From Streptomyces misionensis (GTDB taxonomy: Bacteria > Actinomycetota > Actinomycetes > Streptomycetales > Streptomycetaceae): a DNA stretch of 64,000 nucleotides. The position numbers and the translations under genes are program-made. Below are positions 22,988-32,400 of this stretch, one piece after another (positions within the stretch are counted from its first letter, which is position 1; every line of letters starts with the position of its first letter). Location: the NCBI RefSeq assembly GCF_900104815.1, contig NZ_FNTD01000004.1, positions 7,625,001-7,689,000 of the forward strand. The letters run 5' to 3'. The notes beneath the pieces are model-generated. The model worked only from the letters and a program-made list of their open reading frames with translations, searched no databases and was not told the DNA's origin.

Positions 22988-24325
22988 TCAGGCGGCCGTG
23001 CCCAGGGCGGCCCGCCCGGTGACCTCGCCGTCCGCCGCGGGCAGCGCCGCCACCGGCAGCACACCGCCACGGCGGCGCAGCAGCAGGCCCGCGCCGACCG
23101 ACGCGGCGATCAGCAGGCCGCCCGCGACGAGGGCGCCGCGCGCCCCGGCACTCTGCATCAGCAGGCCCAGCAGGGGCGGCCCGCCGAGGCTCCACACCGT
23201 GCCGATGCTGCTCCACACGCCGAGCACCCGGCCGCGCAGATGCGCGGGCGGATCGGTCTGGAGCACGGCCGTGCCCGCGGTGTCGGAGACGGACTCCACC
23301 ACGGCCATCGGCAGCACCAGCACCAGCAGCACCGCGAGCGACGGCGACACCCCGGCCACCGCCTGGAGCAGGCCGCCCGCCGCCGCGAGCAGCCCCACCG
23401 TGCGCACCGACGGGCGGCGCAGCCGGGCGCCGAGCACCGCGCCGAGGATGCCGCCGACGGCGAGCACCGTGGAGACGGTGCCGAACGAGCCGGCACCGCC
23501 CGCGAGCGGCCCGGTGACGAGGACGGCGAGGGTGAGACCGTAGTTGCGGCCGAAGACCGAGCTGATGCCGGTGATCCCGGCCAGCGCCATCAGCCGGGGC
23601 CGCCGCACGAAGTACATGAGCCCCTCGCGCACGCTCGTCTCCGCCCGTTCCGGCACCGCCCGCGGCTCGCCCGCCGGCGGCTCGGCGGCCCCGCGCACGG
23701 GCCGCAGGAACGGCACCACCGCCGCCACGAACAGGAAGGACAGGCCGTTGGCCGCATAGGCGGCGCCCGTGCCGAGGAGGGCGACGGTGACCCCGGCCAG
23801 CGCGGTGCCCGCGAGCCGTCCCGCGCTGTGCACCAGGGCGCCGACGCCGATCGCGGACGGCACGTCCTCCACGGGTACGAGGTCGTTGCCGAGCAGCGCG
23901 CAGGCCGGGCCGTCGACGGTGGCGATGACACCGGTCACGGCGGCCAGCACCAGCAGCGACGTCATGTCGATCCGGTCCAGCGCCACGAGCAGCGCCGTGG
24001 TGAAGGCGACCGCGCCCAGCAGGGCCTGGCTGACGGCGACCGTCAGCTTGCGGGGCCAGCGGTCCACGGCGGCGCCGCCCAGCAGGCTCACGAACAGGGC
24101 GGGCGCGGCCTGCACGGACATCGACAGACCGGTGGCCGCCGCGGAGCCCGTGATGTGCAGCACGAGCAGGTTCTGCACCGTGAGCTGCATCCAGGTGCCG
24201 GCGTTGGAGACGAAGTTCGCGGCCGACCACCAGCGCATGCCCCGGTGGCGCAGGGACCGCCACGGAGCGCGCGAGGCGGGGGCGGTACGGGAGGCGGGCG
24301 TGGCCGAGACAGAGGAAGAGGGCAC
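22988..24325 (-). CDS. MFS transporter (EntS/MFS_3-like)
   Basis: About 445 residues with some twelve hydrophobic segments. WRSLRHRGMRWWSAANFVSNAGTW at the N-terminus is typical of the actinobacterial MFS_3 group, and GGAAVDRWPRKLTVAVSQ is the MFS motif A loop. Likely a drug or metabolite exporter. The start is uncertain: GTG at 24325 is used, but an ATG at 24427 keeps the frame with a low-complexity extension, and neither has a clear ribosome site. It converges on the phosphoesterase gene. Confidence 0.85.
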   Translation of the reverse strand: MPSSSVSATPASRTAPASRAPWRSLRHRGMRWWSAANFVSNAGTWMQLTVQNLLVLHITGSAAATGLSMSVQAAPALFVSLLGGAAVDRWPRKLTVAVSQALLGAVAFTTALLVALDRIDMTSLLVLAAVTGVIATVDGPACALLGNDLVPVEDVPSAIGVGALVHSAGRLAGTALAGVTVALLGTGAAYAANGLSFLFVAAVVPFLRPVRGAAEPPAGEPRAVPERAETSVREGLMYFVRRPRLMALAGITGISSVFGRNYGLTLAVLVTGPLAGGAGSFGTVSTVLAVGGILGAVLGARLRRPSVRTVGLLAAAGGLLQAVAGVSPSLAVLLVLVLPMAVVESVSDTAGTAVLQTDPPAHLRGRVLGVWSSIGTVWSLGGPPLLGLLMQSAGARGALVAGGLLIAASVGAGLLLRRRGGVLPVAALPAADGEVTGRAALGTAA

Positions 24326-24622
24326 GACGGGGTACTCGACAACCAGGGGGGTCGGGAAAGCGACCGACGGTGGCCATCGGGCCGGCTGCGCTGCACGGCC
24401 GGACCATTCGGTCAGGGCGTCGACCATCGTGGCAGACGGCGGGCGACCACCGCTCGGGGCACCGCGTCCGGCAGAGCCGTACGACTCCCGAACACCCTCT
24501 TGCGGTACGCCGGTTGACGCCCCGCGTGGGGTTGCTCACAAGCACCGCCCGGTGCCGGTTTCGCGGGCATCGGCACGGGCTACGCGGAGGGCACACCGCG
24601 TGGTCACCCGAAGGAGGCCCCC

Positions 24623-24952
24623 ATGGCTGACGACCGGCACGGACGGCCGACCCCGGCGGAGCCCCGCGCACGCTCCGGCACCGCCCGCCGCACCCCCGGC
24701 GGCAGCGAGCCGGCCACCGCGCGCAGCGCCCTCGGCCTGCGGCTGATCCTGTCCGCCCTCTTCCTGCCCGTGTTCGCCGCCGCCACCGCGGGCTTCGCCG
24801 TCTGGGCCGCACACCAGCGCCCCGGTGACAGCCCCGGACAAGGCCCGCTGACCGCCCTCGCGGTGATCTGCGGAGTCCTCGCCCTGGCCGCGGCACTCGA
24901 CCTGGTCCGGGTGACGGCCCGCAGACGCCGCGAGCGCGGCCCGGACCGCTGA
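24623..24952 (+). CDS. DUF6343-like small membrane protein
   Basis: 109 residues. GSEPATARSALGLRLILS (about 32-49) is the recognisable core of DUF6343-type Streptomyces proteins. It is followed by two transmembrane helices (about 45-68 and 78-98) and a basic tail. Function unknown. The ATG has GGAGG six bases upstream. Downstream lies an SDR remnant on the opposite strand. Confidence 0.7.
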   Translation: MADDRHGRPTPAEPRARSGTARRTPGGSEPATARSALGLRLILSALFLPVFAAATAGFAVWAAHQRPGDSPGQGPLTALAVICGVLALAAALDLVRVTARRRRERGPDR

Positions 24953-24989
24953 TCCGGGCCGGGCCGTCCCGGCCCGGCCGGTGCGGGGG

Positions 24990-25052
24990 CTACGCCGTCT
25001 TGACCGCTCCGCCGTCGATGACGTGCTCCGCGCCGGTCGTCGCGGCGGCGAC
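24990..25052 (-). pseudogene. C-terminal remnant of a short-chain dehydrogenase/reductase
   Basis: The minus strand reads TTGAEHVIDGGAVKTA and then a stop, which is the standard SDR ending (TGxxxxVDGG). Upstream in all frames no Rossmann motif or YxxxK is found before the next gene, so only the last about 20 codons survive. It lies in the 371-base gap 24953-25323, which otherwise holds only the promoter region of the MFS gene. Confidence 0.55.
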
Positions 25053-25323
25053 CGGGGGACCGCCTGACCTGGCCGCCCGGCTGACTGCCACCCGGGCCTG
25101 GTGTTTTTGCCCGTGATTGGCCCGGAGCAGGCCGTGAATATGCCAACCGCACGCTTCCGAATCCGGGATTCCGGGGGCAGGGTGAGTGCCGTACCGCCCC
25201 GCCGTGCCCCGAGGTCCGGAAGCCTCCCCGCACACGGCGGGGCTGGTTTCTTCCCGCCGCAGGCGCGCCCGGCGGCCGGGAATTGTGTTGCGGGGCGGCC
25301 GGTGCCCTCGGTGAGCTGGACCC

Positions 25324-26535
25324 ATGGACGCAGCGGAACGCGCCACCGCACCGGCGCACAGGACGGACCATGCCGTCGCGGGACGGGCGGCCTCCTGGCG
25401 CGGACCGGCGGTGCTCGGCGCGCTGATGCTGGCCGCCTTCACCTTCAACACGGCCGAGAACCTGCCGGTGGGGCTGCTGGAGCTGATCTCCGCCGGCCTG
25501 CACGTCCCGCTGTCCGCGGTGGGGCTCCTGGTCACCGGGTACGGCGTGACGGTCGCGATCGCCTCCGTGCCGCTCGCCCACGGCACCCGGGCCGTGCCCC
25601 GGCGCCATGTGCTCACCGGACTGCTGGCCGCCCTCGTCGCCTCCAGCCTCCTCGCCGCGTCGGCGTACTCCTACGGGCTGCTGCTGTTCGCGCGGCTGCT
25701 GACCGCCCTCGCGCAGGCGCTGTTCTGGGCCGTGATGGGACCGGTCGCCGTCGGCCTGTTCCCGCCCCGGGTCCGCGGACGGGTGATCGCGGCGCTGTCC
25801 GTCGCCGGTTCCCTCGCCCTCGTGCTGGGCGTCCCCGCGGGTACCTGGCTGGGCCGGTGCACCGACTGGCGGGTGTCCATGGGGGCGCCGGCCGCCCTGG
25901 GCGCCGTCTCGCTGGTGACGATCGCGGCACTGCTGCCGACCTCGCCGCCGGAGGAGGAGCCCGCCGCCTACGCGAGCGGCCCCGACGCCCGCCGGTTCGC
26001 TACCGTGCTGGCGGCCGGCGCCCTGTCCGCGACCGGGGCGTTCACCGGATACACGTACATCGTGCGGTTCCTGGGCGGCGTCGGCGGGTTCTCGCCCGGC
26101 GCCGTCGACGTCCTGCTGGTGGTGTTCGGCACCGCGTGCCTGGCCGGGGTGAGCGTCACCGGGGCGCTGCTGGACTGCTTCCCGCGGGCGGCGCTCATCA
26201 CCGCCGTGGCCGTCCAGGCGGTGGGCATGCTCGGGCTGTACGCGCTCGGCGCCCGGCCGGTGGCCGCGGTGGTGTTCCTCGCGCTGACGGGCGGTGCCCT
26301 CGGCCCGGTGTTCATGACCACCCAGAACGAGATGCTGCGGTGCGCGCCCGGCCGCACGGACATCGCCCTCGCGGCCAACTCCGGCGCCTACAACGCCGGC
26401 ATCGCCGCGGGCGCCGCGCTCGGCGCACTGGTCCTGCCGCTGCTGGAGGTGCGGGGCACGTTTCTCGTCGGCGGGCTGCTGACCGCCGCGGCCTGCGCCG
26501 TGCTGCTCGGCACCCGGCGGCGGCGCCGCCCCTAG
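25324..26535 (+). CDS. MFS transporter (AraJ/YdhP-like)
   Basis: 403 residues with about twelve hydrophobic segments. AFTFNTAENLPVGLLELIS at about 40-58 is the TM1 signature of the AraJ/sugar-efflux-like MFS group, and LLTALAQALFWAVMGPVA is the TM4-5 region. RTDIALAANSGAYNAGIAAGAALGA near residue 350-375 is typical of the C-terminal half. Probably a drug or sugar exporter. It precedes the ECF41 pair by 80 bases that contain the ECF41-like promoter, so it is probably transcribed separately. Confidence 0.88.
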   Translation: MDAAERATAPAHRTDHAVAGRAASWRGPAVLGALMLAAFTFNTAENLPVGLLELISAGLHVPLSAVGLLVTGYGVTVAIASVPLAHGTRAVPRRHVLTGLLAALVASSLLAASAYSYGLLLFARLLTALAQALFWAVMGPVAVGLFPPRVRGRVIAALSVAGSLALVLGVPAGTWLGRCTDWRVSMGAPAALGAVSLVTIAALLPTSPPEEEPAAYASGPDARRFATVLAAGALSATGAFTGYTYIVRFLGGVGGFSPGAVDVLLVVFGTACLAGVSVTGALLDCFPRAALITAVAVQAVGMLGLYALGARPVAAVVFLALTGGALGPVFMTTQNEMLRCAPGRTDIALAANSGAYNAGIAAGAALGALVLPLLEVRGTFLVGGLLTAAACAVLLGTRRRRRP

Positions 26536-26551
26536 CCCGCCGTGGGGCCGC

Positions 26552-26578
26552 TGTCACATTCCCGCGCGCACCGGTGTC
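26552..26578 (+). promoter_or_regulatory. ECF41-type promoter
   Basis: TGTCACA (26552-26558), a 16-base spacer, then TGTC (26575-26578). The ECF41 consensus is TGTCACA with a CGTC -10 element about 16-17 bases later, so the -35 is exact and the -10 differs at one base. It lies about 38 bases before the CMD gene of the ECF41 pair and implies autoregulation. Confidence 0.75.
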
Positions 26579-26615
26579 TTCATGCCGTACCCGTCGGACA
26601 CACGAGGAGGACACC

Positions 26616-27194
26616 ATGACACCGCGCATCCCGAAGGCCCCGCTCCCCGCCGAGGTCGAGGAGAACATGGTCCGGCAGTTCGGTGCCGTGCCCGAGAACG
26701 TCGCGGCGCTCTGGCACAACCCCGAAGTCGCCCGCGCCAACCTGGAGTTCGGCGCCGAGGTGGGCGCCTGGAACGCCGCCGACGCGAGCCTGAAGTCGTA
26801 CGCGCACATGGCCGTGGCGGCGCAGGTCGGCTGCAGTTGGTGCCTGGACGTCGGCTACTTCCAGGCGCGGAACCAGAAGCTGGACCTGGCCAAGGCGAGC
26901 CAGGTGCCGGTCTGGCGCGAGTCGGACGTGTTCACCCCGCTGGAGCGGGACGTGATGGCGTACGCCGAGGCCATGACGAACACCCCGCCGACCGTCACCG
27001 ACGCCCAGCACGCGAGCCTCCTGGACCGGCTCGGCGCGCCCGCCATGGTCGAACTCACCGCGTTCATCGCCTTCGTCAACCTCGCCACCCGGGCCAACGT
27101 GGCCGGCGGCGTCACCTCGCAGGGCTTCTCCGACGCCTGCGAGATCCCGCTCGCCACCCGGCCCGCCGAGCCCCACGGGACGTCCGCCGCATGA
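26616..27194 (+). CDS. Carboxymuconolactone decarboxylase-family protein (ECF41 partner)
   Basis: 192 residues. The AhpD-like core has AAQVGCSWCLDVGYFQA with Cys73 and Cys76; the His that AhpD has four residues after the second Cys is Gly here. YAEAMTNTPPTVTD and VELTAFIAFVNLATRANVAGG are family patterns. Probably a thiol-dependent redox protein. ECF41 sigma factors are characteristically encoded with such a protein; here the sigma gene starts in its stop codon (ATGA). GAGGAGG precedes the ATG by five bases. Confidence 0.9.
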   Translation: MTPRIPKAPLPAEVEENMVRQFGAVPENVAALWHNPEVARANLEFGAEVGAWNAADASLKSYAHMAVAAQVGCSWCLDVGYFQARNQKLDLAKASQVPVWRESDVFTPLERDVMAYAEAMTNTPPTVTDAQHASLLDRLGAPAMVELTAFIAFVNLATRANVAGGVTSQGFSDACEIPLATRPAEPHGTSAA

Positions 27195-28051
27195 CCGAGG
27201 ACCCGTTCGTCGCCCATCGCAGGCTGCTGTTCACCGTCGCCTACGAGATGCTCGGCTCGGCCGCCGACGCGGAGGACGTCCTCCAGGAGTCCTGGCTGCG
27301 CTGGGCCGGCACCGACCACGCGCGGGTGCGCGACCCGCGGTCGTACCTCGTGCGCACCGTCACCCGGCAGGCCCTCAACCGGCTGCGGACGCTGTCGCGC
27401 AGCAGGGAGGAGTACGTCGGCGAGTGGCTCCCCGAGCCCCTGCTGACCACTCCCGACGTCGCGGAGGACGTCGAACTCGCGGAGAGCGTCTCGCTCGCGA
27501 TGCTGACCGTGCTGGAGACGCTCGCGCCCCTGGAGCGCGCGGTCTTCGTGCTCCGCGAGGTCTTCGACGTGCCGTACGCGGAGATCGCCGAGGCCGTGGC
27601 GAAGTCCCCGGCCGCCGTGCGGCAGCTCGCGCACCGGGCGCGAGCACACGTGGCGGCCCGGCAGCCCCGGGTGCGGGTCAGCCGCTCGGAGCAACAGGCC
27701 GTACTGGAGCGCTTCCTGGCCGCGCTGCACACCGGGAGGGTCCAGGACCTGCTGGAGGTGATGGCACCGGACGTGGTGTTCGTCGCCGACGGCGGCGGAC
27801 TGGCGGCCGCCGCCCGCGCCCCGGTCCACGGGGCCGAACGGGTGGCGACGCTCCTGGCGGGCGTGGACCGGTCCGCGTCCAGGACCACGACCGTGTGGCT
27901 CAACGGCGCCCCGGCGGCCCGGATCGACACCGACGGCCGGCTCGCCGCCCTGAGCCTCGTGGTGGCCGACGGCCGGGTCACCCGCGTCTACGCCGTGGCG
28001 AACCCGCACAAGCTGACCCGGCTGGACGAGCCGGTCGCCCTGGCCCGGTGA
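27191..28051 (+). CDS. ECF41-family RNA polymerase sigma factor with SnoaL-like C-terminal domain
   Basis: 286 residues. Region 2 reads LLFTVAYEMLGSAADAEDVLQESWLRW, with RSYLVRTVTRQALNRLR, and region 4 reads LETLAPLERAVFVLREVFDVPYAEIAEAV (about 110-138), followed by AVRQLAHRARAHV. From about 170 a SnoaL-like extension starts (VLERFLAALHTGRVQDLLEVMAPDVVFVADGGG) and ends ANPHKLTRL. This extension takes the place of an anti-sigma factor in ECF41 sigmas, where it modulates activity. Coupled to the CMD gene by a 4-base overlap. Confidence 0.92.
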   Translation: MTEDPFVAHRRLLFTVAYEMLGSAADAEDVLQESWLRWAGTDHARVRDPRSYLVRTVTRQALNRLRTLSRSREEYVGEWLPEPLLTTPDVAEDVELAESVSLAMLTVLETLAPLERAVFVLREVFDVPYAEIAEAVAKSPAAVRQLAHRARAHVAARQPRVRVSRSEQQAVLERFLAALHTGRVQDLLEVMAPDVVFVADGGGLAAAARAPVHGAERVATLLAGVDRSASRTTTVWLNGAPAARIDTDGRLAALSLVVADGRVTRVYAVANPHKLTRLDEPVALAR

Positions 28052-28370
28052 CCGGGCGCGGGCGTCCGGACGGCGCGCTGGAGCGGCCGTATCGGATGAC
28101 GCCGGGAAGGGGGGAAGGGTTGCTTTCGCGCCGTTCCGTCCGCCTGTGGGGCTTCCCACCCGTGGAAGATCTTGACGGTGGCCATCCGGCTCGCTGAACT
28201 GTCTCCCGGCCGCACGACCAAGCGGCCGGGGGTACACGGGCATCCGTTCGGTGATGCCTGAAACGGGCGGACCACGGGAAGAGCTTCGTACGGCCGACCG
28301 CCGGACACGGGGCGAAGGGGGGCGATGTGCGGATGAGAGGTGCGTCGAAGGTGACGGGCTGTCCCGTCTC
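28052..28370. other. Intergenic region with an 8-bp hairpin
   Basis: 319 bases without a credible gene. CCCGGCCG (28205-28212) and CGGCCGGG (28223-28230) form a perfect stem with a 10-base loop, possibly the sigma-factor terminator. TTGACG at 28172-28177 could be a -35 element, but no convincing -10 lies at the right distance. Confidence 0.4.
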
Positions 28371-29252
28371 ATGACCGCTGAAGGGCACTTCGACCGGCTC
28401 CGCCCGGCGGCGGCCCGCCTCGCCCGGTTCACGGGGCGCACGCTGCGCCACGAGTGGCACGCCATCGTCGTCGACCCGGTACGGCAGCTCGCCCGGCGCG
28501 GACTGTCCGGGCTGCTGCTGGCGTTCGTCGCCGCGTTCGGCGTCATCTTCTTCCACGACATCGCCCAGCACCCCACCGGCGCCGTCTGGGTCACCCGGCT
28601 CGGCGGCGTCAAGGCCGACCTGCCGCTGTGGCTGTCCCTGCTGCGCACCCCGGTGTCGCTGTACGTCCCGGCGCTCGACCTGCCGGTCTGGGCCGGGATC
28701 ACCCAGCTGTTCCTGGCCTTCGCCCTCGCCGAACTGACCCTCGGCCGCTCCCGCACCCTCGCGATCTCCTACGCCACCACGCTGGCCGGCACCCTCGTGG
28801 CCCGGGCGATGATCGCGGCGGGGCCCGGCTGGTGGGGCTTCGGCCTCCCGGCCGAGTGCGGGCACATCCTCGACACCGGGCCCTCGGCGGCGGTCGTCGG
28901 CCTGTTCACCTACCTCTCGGTCGTCCGGCGCGCCCCCGTGGTGTTCGTCCTGACCGGCGGCTCGATGGTGTGGGAGTCGATCGCCGTCCCCAACCTCGCC
29001 GGACGCGAACACCTGATCGCGGTGGGCTCCGCCGTCGTCCTCGGCCTCCTGCACGGCCGCCGGGAACGGCTCCGGACCCTCGCACGCTCCCTGCTGCCCA
29101 CCCGTGCCCCCCGACCGGCGCTCCCCGCGACGACCGAGGGCCTGACCCTCCCTACGGCCCCTACGGCCCCTACGGCCCCTACGGCCCCTACGGCCTCTAC
29201 GGCCTCTACGGCCCCTACGGCCCCTACGGCCCCTACGGTGCCCGTGCGATGA
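28371..29252 (+). CDS. Rhomboid-like membrane protein with repetitive tail
   Basis: 293 residues. An N-terminal amphipathic part is followed by about six hydrophobic segments; SLYVPALDLPVWAGITQLFLAFALAELTLG and the following GWWGFGLPAECGHILDTGPSAAVVGLF follow the actinobacterial 'rhomboid-like' proteins. GPSAAVVG replaces the GxSG protease motif, with a Ser in a similar place, but no His-containing final helix is obvious, so proteolytic activity is doubtful. The last about 35 residues are a TAP/TAS repeat encoded by a 9-bp tandem repeat. The start is uncertain (ATG 28371 or in-frame GTG 28351). Confidence 0.75.
   Translation: MTAEGHFDRLRPAAARLARFTGRTLRHEWHAIVVDPVRQLARRGLSGLLLAFVAAFGVIFFHDIAQHPTGAVWVTRLGGVKADLPLWLSLLRTPVSLYVPALDLPVWAGITQLFLAFALAELTLGRSRTLAISYATTLAGTLVARAMIAAGPGWWGFGLPAECGHILDTGPSAAVVGLFTYLSVVRRAPVVFVLTGGSMVWESIAVPNLAGREHLIAVGSAVVLGLLHGRRERLRTLARSLLPTRAPRPALPATTEGLTLPTAPTAPTAPTAPTASTASTAPTAPTAPTVPVR
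29150..29239 (+). repeat. Ten tandem copies of a 9-bp unit (CCCTACGGC)
   Basis: Units 1-5, 8 and 9 are CCCTACGGC, units 6 and 7 are CTCTACGGC and unit 10 is CCCTACGGT. Being 9 bp, gain or loss of units lengthens or shortens the TAP tail of the rhomboid-like protein without shifting the frame. Confidence 0.9.
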
Positions 29253-29337
29253 CGTCCCCCGAACGCTGACCGGCCCGCGCGCGCCTGTGGCGCCGCACAC
29301 ATCCCCGGTGTGATGGTTTTCGCATACAGGCCCTGAC

Positions 29338-29353
29338 GGGCAGCCCCTAGGGT
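29338..29353 (+). promoter_or_regulatory. 16-bp motif upstream of pyc, shared with the catalase promoter region
   Basis: GGGCAGCCCCTAGGGT lies 78 bases before the pyc start. The identical 16-mer occurs at 54793-54808, in the upstream region of the catalase gene. It ends in TAGGGT, which fits a Streptomyces -10 element (TAnnnT), and contains CTAG, a rare tetranucleotide in these genomes. Confidence 0.45.
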
Positions 29354-29430
29354 TGCCGCGGGAAACGCAGGGCAGGGCGTGGCTCACACCATGACGTTCG
29401 TCGCCGGCAGGCAGCTGAAGGGGATCCAGG

Positions 29431-32400
29431 ATGTTCCGTAAGGTGCTGGTCGCCAATCGTGGAGAGATCGCGATCCGCGCGTTCCGGGCGGGGTACGAAC
29501 TCGGCGCGCGCACCGTCGCCGTGTTCCCGCACGAGGACCGCAACTCGTTGCACCGGCTCAAGGCCGACGAGGCCTACGAGATCGGGGAGCCGGGGCACCC
29601 GGTGCGCGCGTACCTCTCCGTCGAGGAGATCGTGAACGCCGCCGTCCGGGCCGGCGCCGACGCCGTCTACCCGGGCTACGGGTTCCTCTCCGAGAACCCG
29701 GAGCTGGCCCGCGCCTGCGCGGAGGCGGGCATCACCTTCGTCGGCCCGGACACCGCCACGCTGGAGCTGACCGGCAACAAGGCCCGCGCGGTCGCCGCCG
29801 CCCGCGCGGCCGGCGTGCCGGTGCTCGGCTCCTCCCAGCCCTCCACCGACGTGGACGAACTGGTGCGCGCCGCCGAGGACGTCGGCTTCCCCGTCTTCGT
29901 CAAGGCGGTGGCGGGCGGCGGCGGGCGCGGCATGCGCCGGGTCGAGGACCCCGCCCAGCTGCGCGAGTCCATCGAGGCCGCCTCCCGCGAGGCCGCCTCC
30001 GCGTTCGGGGACCCGACCGTCTTCCTGGAGAAGGCCGTGGTCGACCCCCGCCACATCGAGGTGCAGATCCTCGCCGACGGCGCGGGCAACGTCATCCACC
30101 TCTTCGAGCGCGACTGCTCGGTGCAGCGCCGCCACCAGAAGGTCATCGAGCTGGCGCCCGCCCCCAACCTCGACCCCGCCCTGCGCGAGCGGATCTGCGC
30201 CGACGCCGTCCGCTTCGCCCGCGAGATCGGCTACCGCAACGCCGGCACCGTGGAGTTCCTGCTCGACCGGGACGGCAACCACGTCTTCATCGAGATGAAC
30301 CCGCGCATCCAGGTCGAACACACCGTGACCGAGGAGGTCACCGACGTCGACCTGGTCCAGGCACAGCTGCGGATCGCGGCCGGCGAGACCCTCGACGACC
30401 TCGGCCTCGCCCAGGACACCGTCACCCTGCGCGGCGCCGCCCTCCAGTGCCGCATCACCACCGAGGACCCCGCCAACGGCTTCCGCCCGGACACCGGCCG
30501 GATCAGCGCCTACCGCTCACCGGGCGGCTCCGGCATCCGGCTGGACGGCGGAACCACCCACGCGGGCACGGAGATCAGCGCCCACTTCGACTCGATGCTG
30601 GTCAAACTCACCTGCCGCGGCCGCGACTTCAAGGCCGCCATCGGCCGCGCCCGGCGTGCCGTCGCCGAGTTCCGCATCCGTGGCGTCGCCACCAACATCC
30701 CGTTCCTCCAGGCCGTGCTGGACGACCCGGACTTCCAGGCCGGCCGGGTCACCACCTCGTTCATCGAGGAGCGCCCGCATCTGCTCACCGCCCGCTCCTC
30801 CGCGGACCGCGGCACCAAGCTGCTCACCTTCCTCGCCGATGTCACGGTGAACAAGCCGCACGGCGAACGCCCCGACCTGTTCGACCCGTTGACCAAGCTG
30901 CCCGCGCTGCCCGCCGGGGAGCCGCCCGCCGGATCGCGCCAACTCCTGGTCGAGCGGGGCCCCGAGGGCTTCGCCCGGCACCTGCGCGAGTCGCCGACGA
31001 TCGGCGTCACCGACACCACCTTCCGCGACGCCCACCAGTCGCTGCTCGCCACCCGGGTGCGCACCAAGGACCTGCTGGCCGTCGCCCCGGTGGTCGCCCG
31101 CACCCTGCCCGAGCTGCTGTCCCTGGAGTGCTGGGGCGGCGCCACCTACGACGTCGCCCTGCGCTTCCTCGCCGAGGACCCCTGGGAGCGGCTGGCCGCG
31201 CTGCGCGAGGCCGTGCCCAACATCTGTCTCCAGATGCTCCTGCGCGGCCGCAACACCGTCGGCTACACGCCGTACCCGACCGAGGTCACCGACGCCTTCG
31301 TGCAGGAGGCCGCCGCGACCGGCATCGACATCTTCCGCATCTTCGACGCCCTCAACGACGTCGGCCAGATGCGGCCCGCCATCGACGCCGTGCGCGAGAC
31401 CGGCACCGCGATCGCCGAGGTCGCCCTCTGCTACACCGGCGACCTGGGCGATCCCGCCGAACGCCTCTACACCCTCGACTACTACCTGCGGCTCGCCGAG
31501 CAGATCGTCGAGGCGGGCGCCCATGTCCTCGCGATCAAGGACATGGCGGGCCTGCTGCGCGCCCCGGCCGCCGCCAGGCTGGTCTCCGCGCTGCGCCGCG
31601 AGTTCGACCTGCCGGTGCACCTGCACACCCACGACACCGCGGGCGGCCAGCTCGCCACCTATCTCGCCGCGATCCAGGCCGGCGCGGACGCGGTGGACGG
31701 CGCGGTCGCCTCCATGGCCGGCACCACCTCGCAGCCCTCGCTGTCGGCCATCGTCGCCGCCACCGACCACTCCGAGCGGCCCACCGGCCTCGACCTCCAG
31801 GCGGTCGGCGACCTGGAGCCGTACTGGGAGGGCGTGCGCCGGATCTACGCGCCGTTCGAGGCGGGCCTCGCCTCCCCGACCGGCCGCGTCTACCACCACG
31901 AGATCCCCGGCGGCCAGTTGTCCAACCTGCGCACCCAGGCCGTCGCCCTCGGTCTCGGCGACCGCTTCGAGGACATCGAGGCCATGTACGCCGCCGCCGA
32001 CCGGATCCTGGGCCGCCTGGTCAAGGTCACCCCGTCCTCCAAGGTGGTCGGCGACCTCGCCCTGCACCTGGTCGGCGCCGGGGTCTCCCCGGAGGACTTC
32101 GAGCAGACCCCCGACCGGTTCGACATCCCGGACTCGGTGATCGGCTTCCTGCGCGGCGAGCTGGGCACCCCGCCCGGCGGCTGGCCCGAACCGTTCCGCA
32201 CCAAGGCACTGCGCGGCCGGTCGGCCGCCAAGCCGGTCCCGGAGCTGTCCGCGGAGGACCGCGAGGGGCTCGCCAAGGAACGCCGCACCACCCTCAACCG
32301 GCTGCTGTTCCCGGCGCCCACCCGGGAGTTCGAGGCGCACCGGCAGTCGTACGGGGACACCAGCGTGCTCGACAGCAAGGCCTTCTTCTACGGGCTGCGC

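Noticed and set aside
28350..28371. Rhomboid protease activity
   Set aside because: A GxSG-like Ser region exists, but no clear catalytic His in the last helix, so only 'rhomboid-like' is claimed.
29150..29239. Possible CRISPR array
   Set aside because: Units are 9 bp with no spacers; it is a coding tandem repeat.
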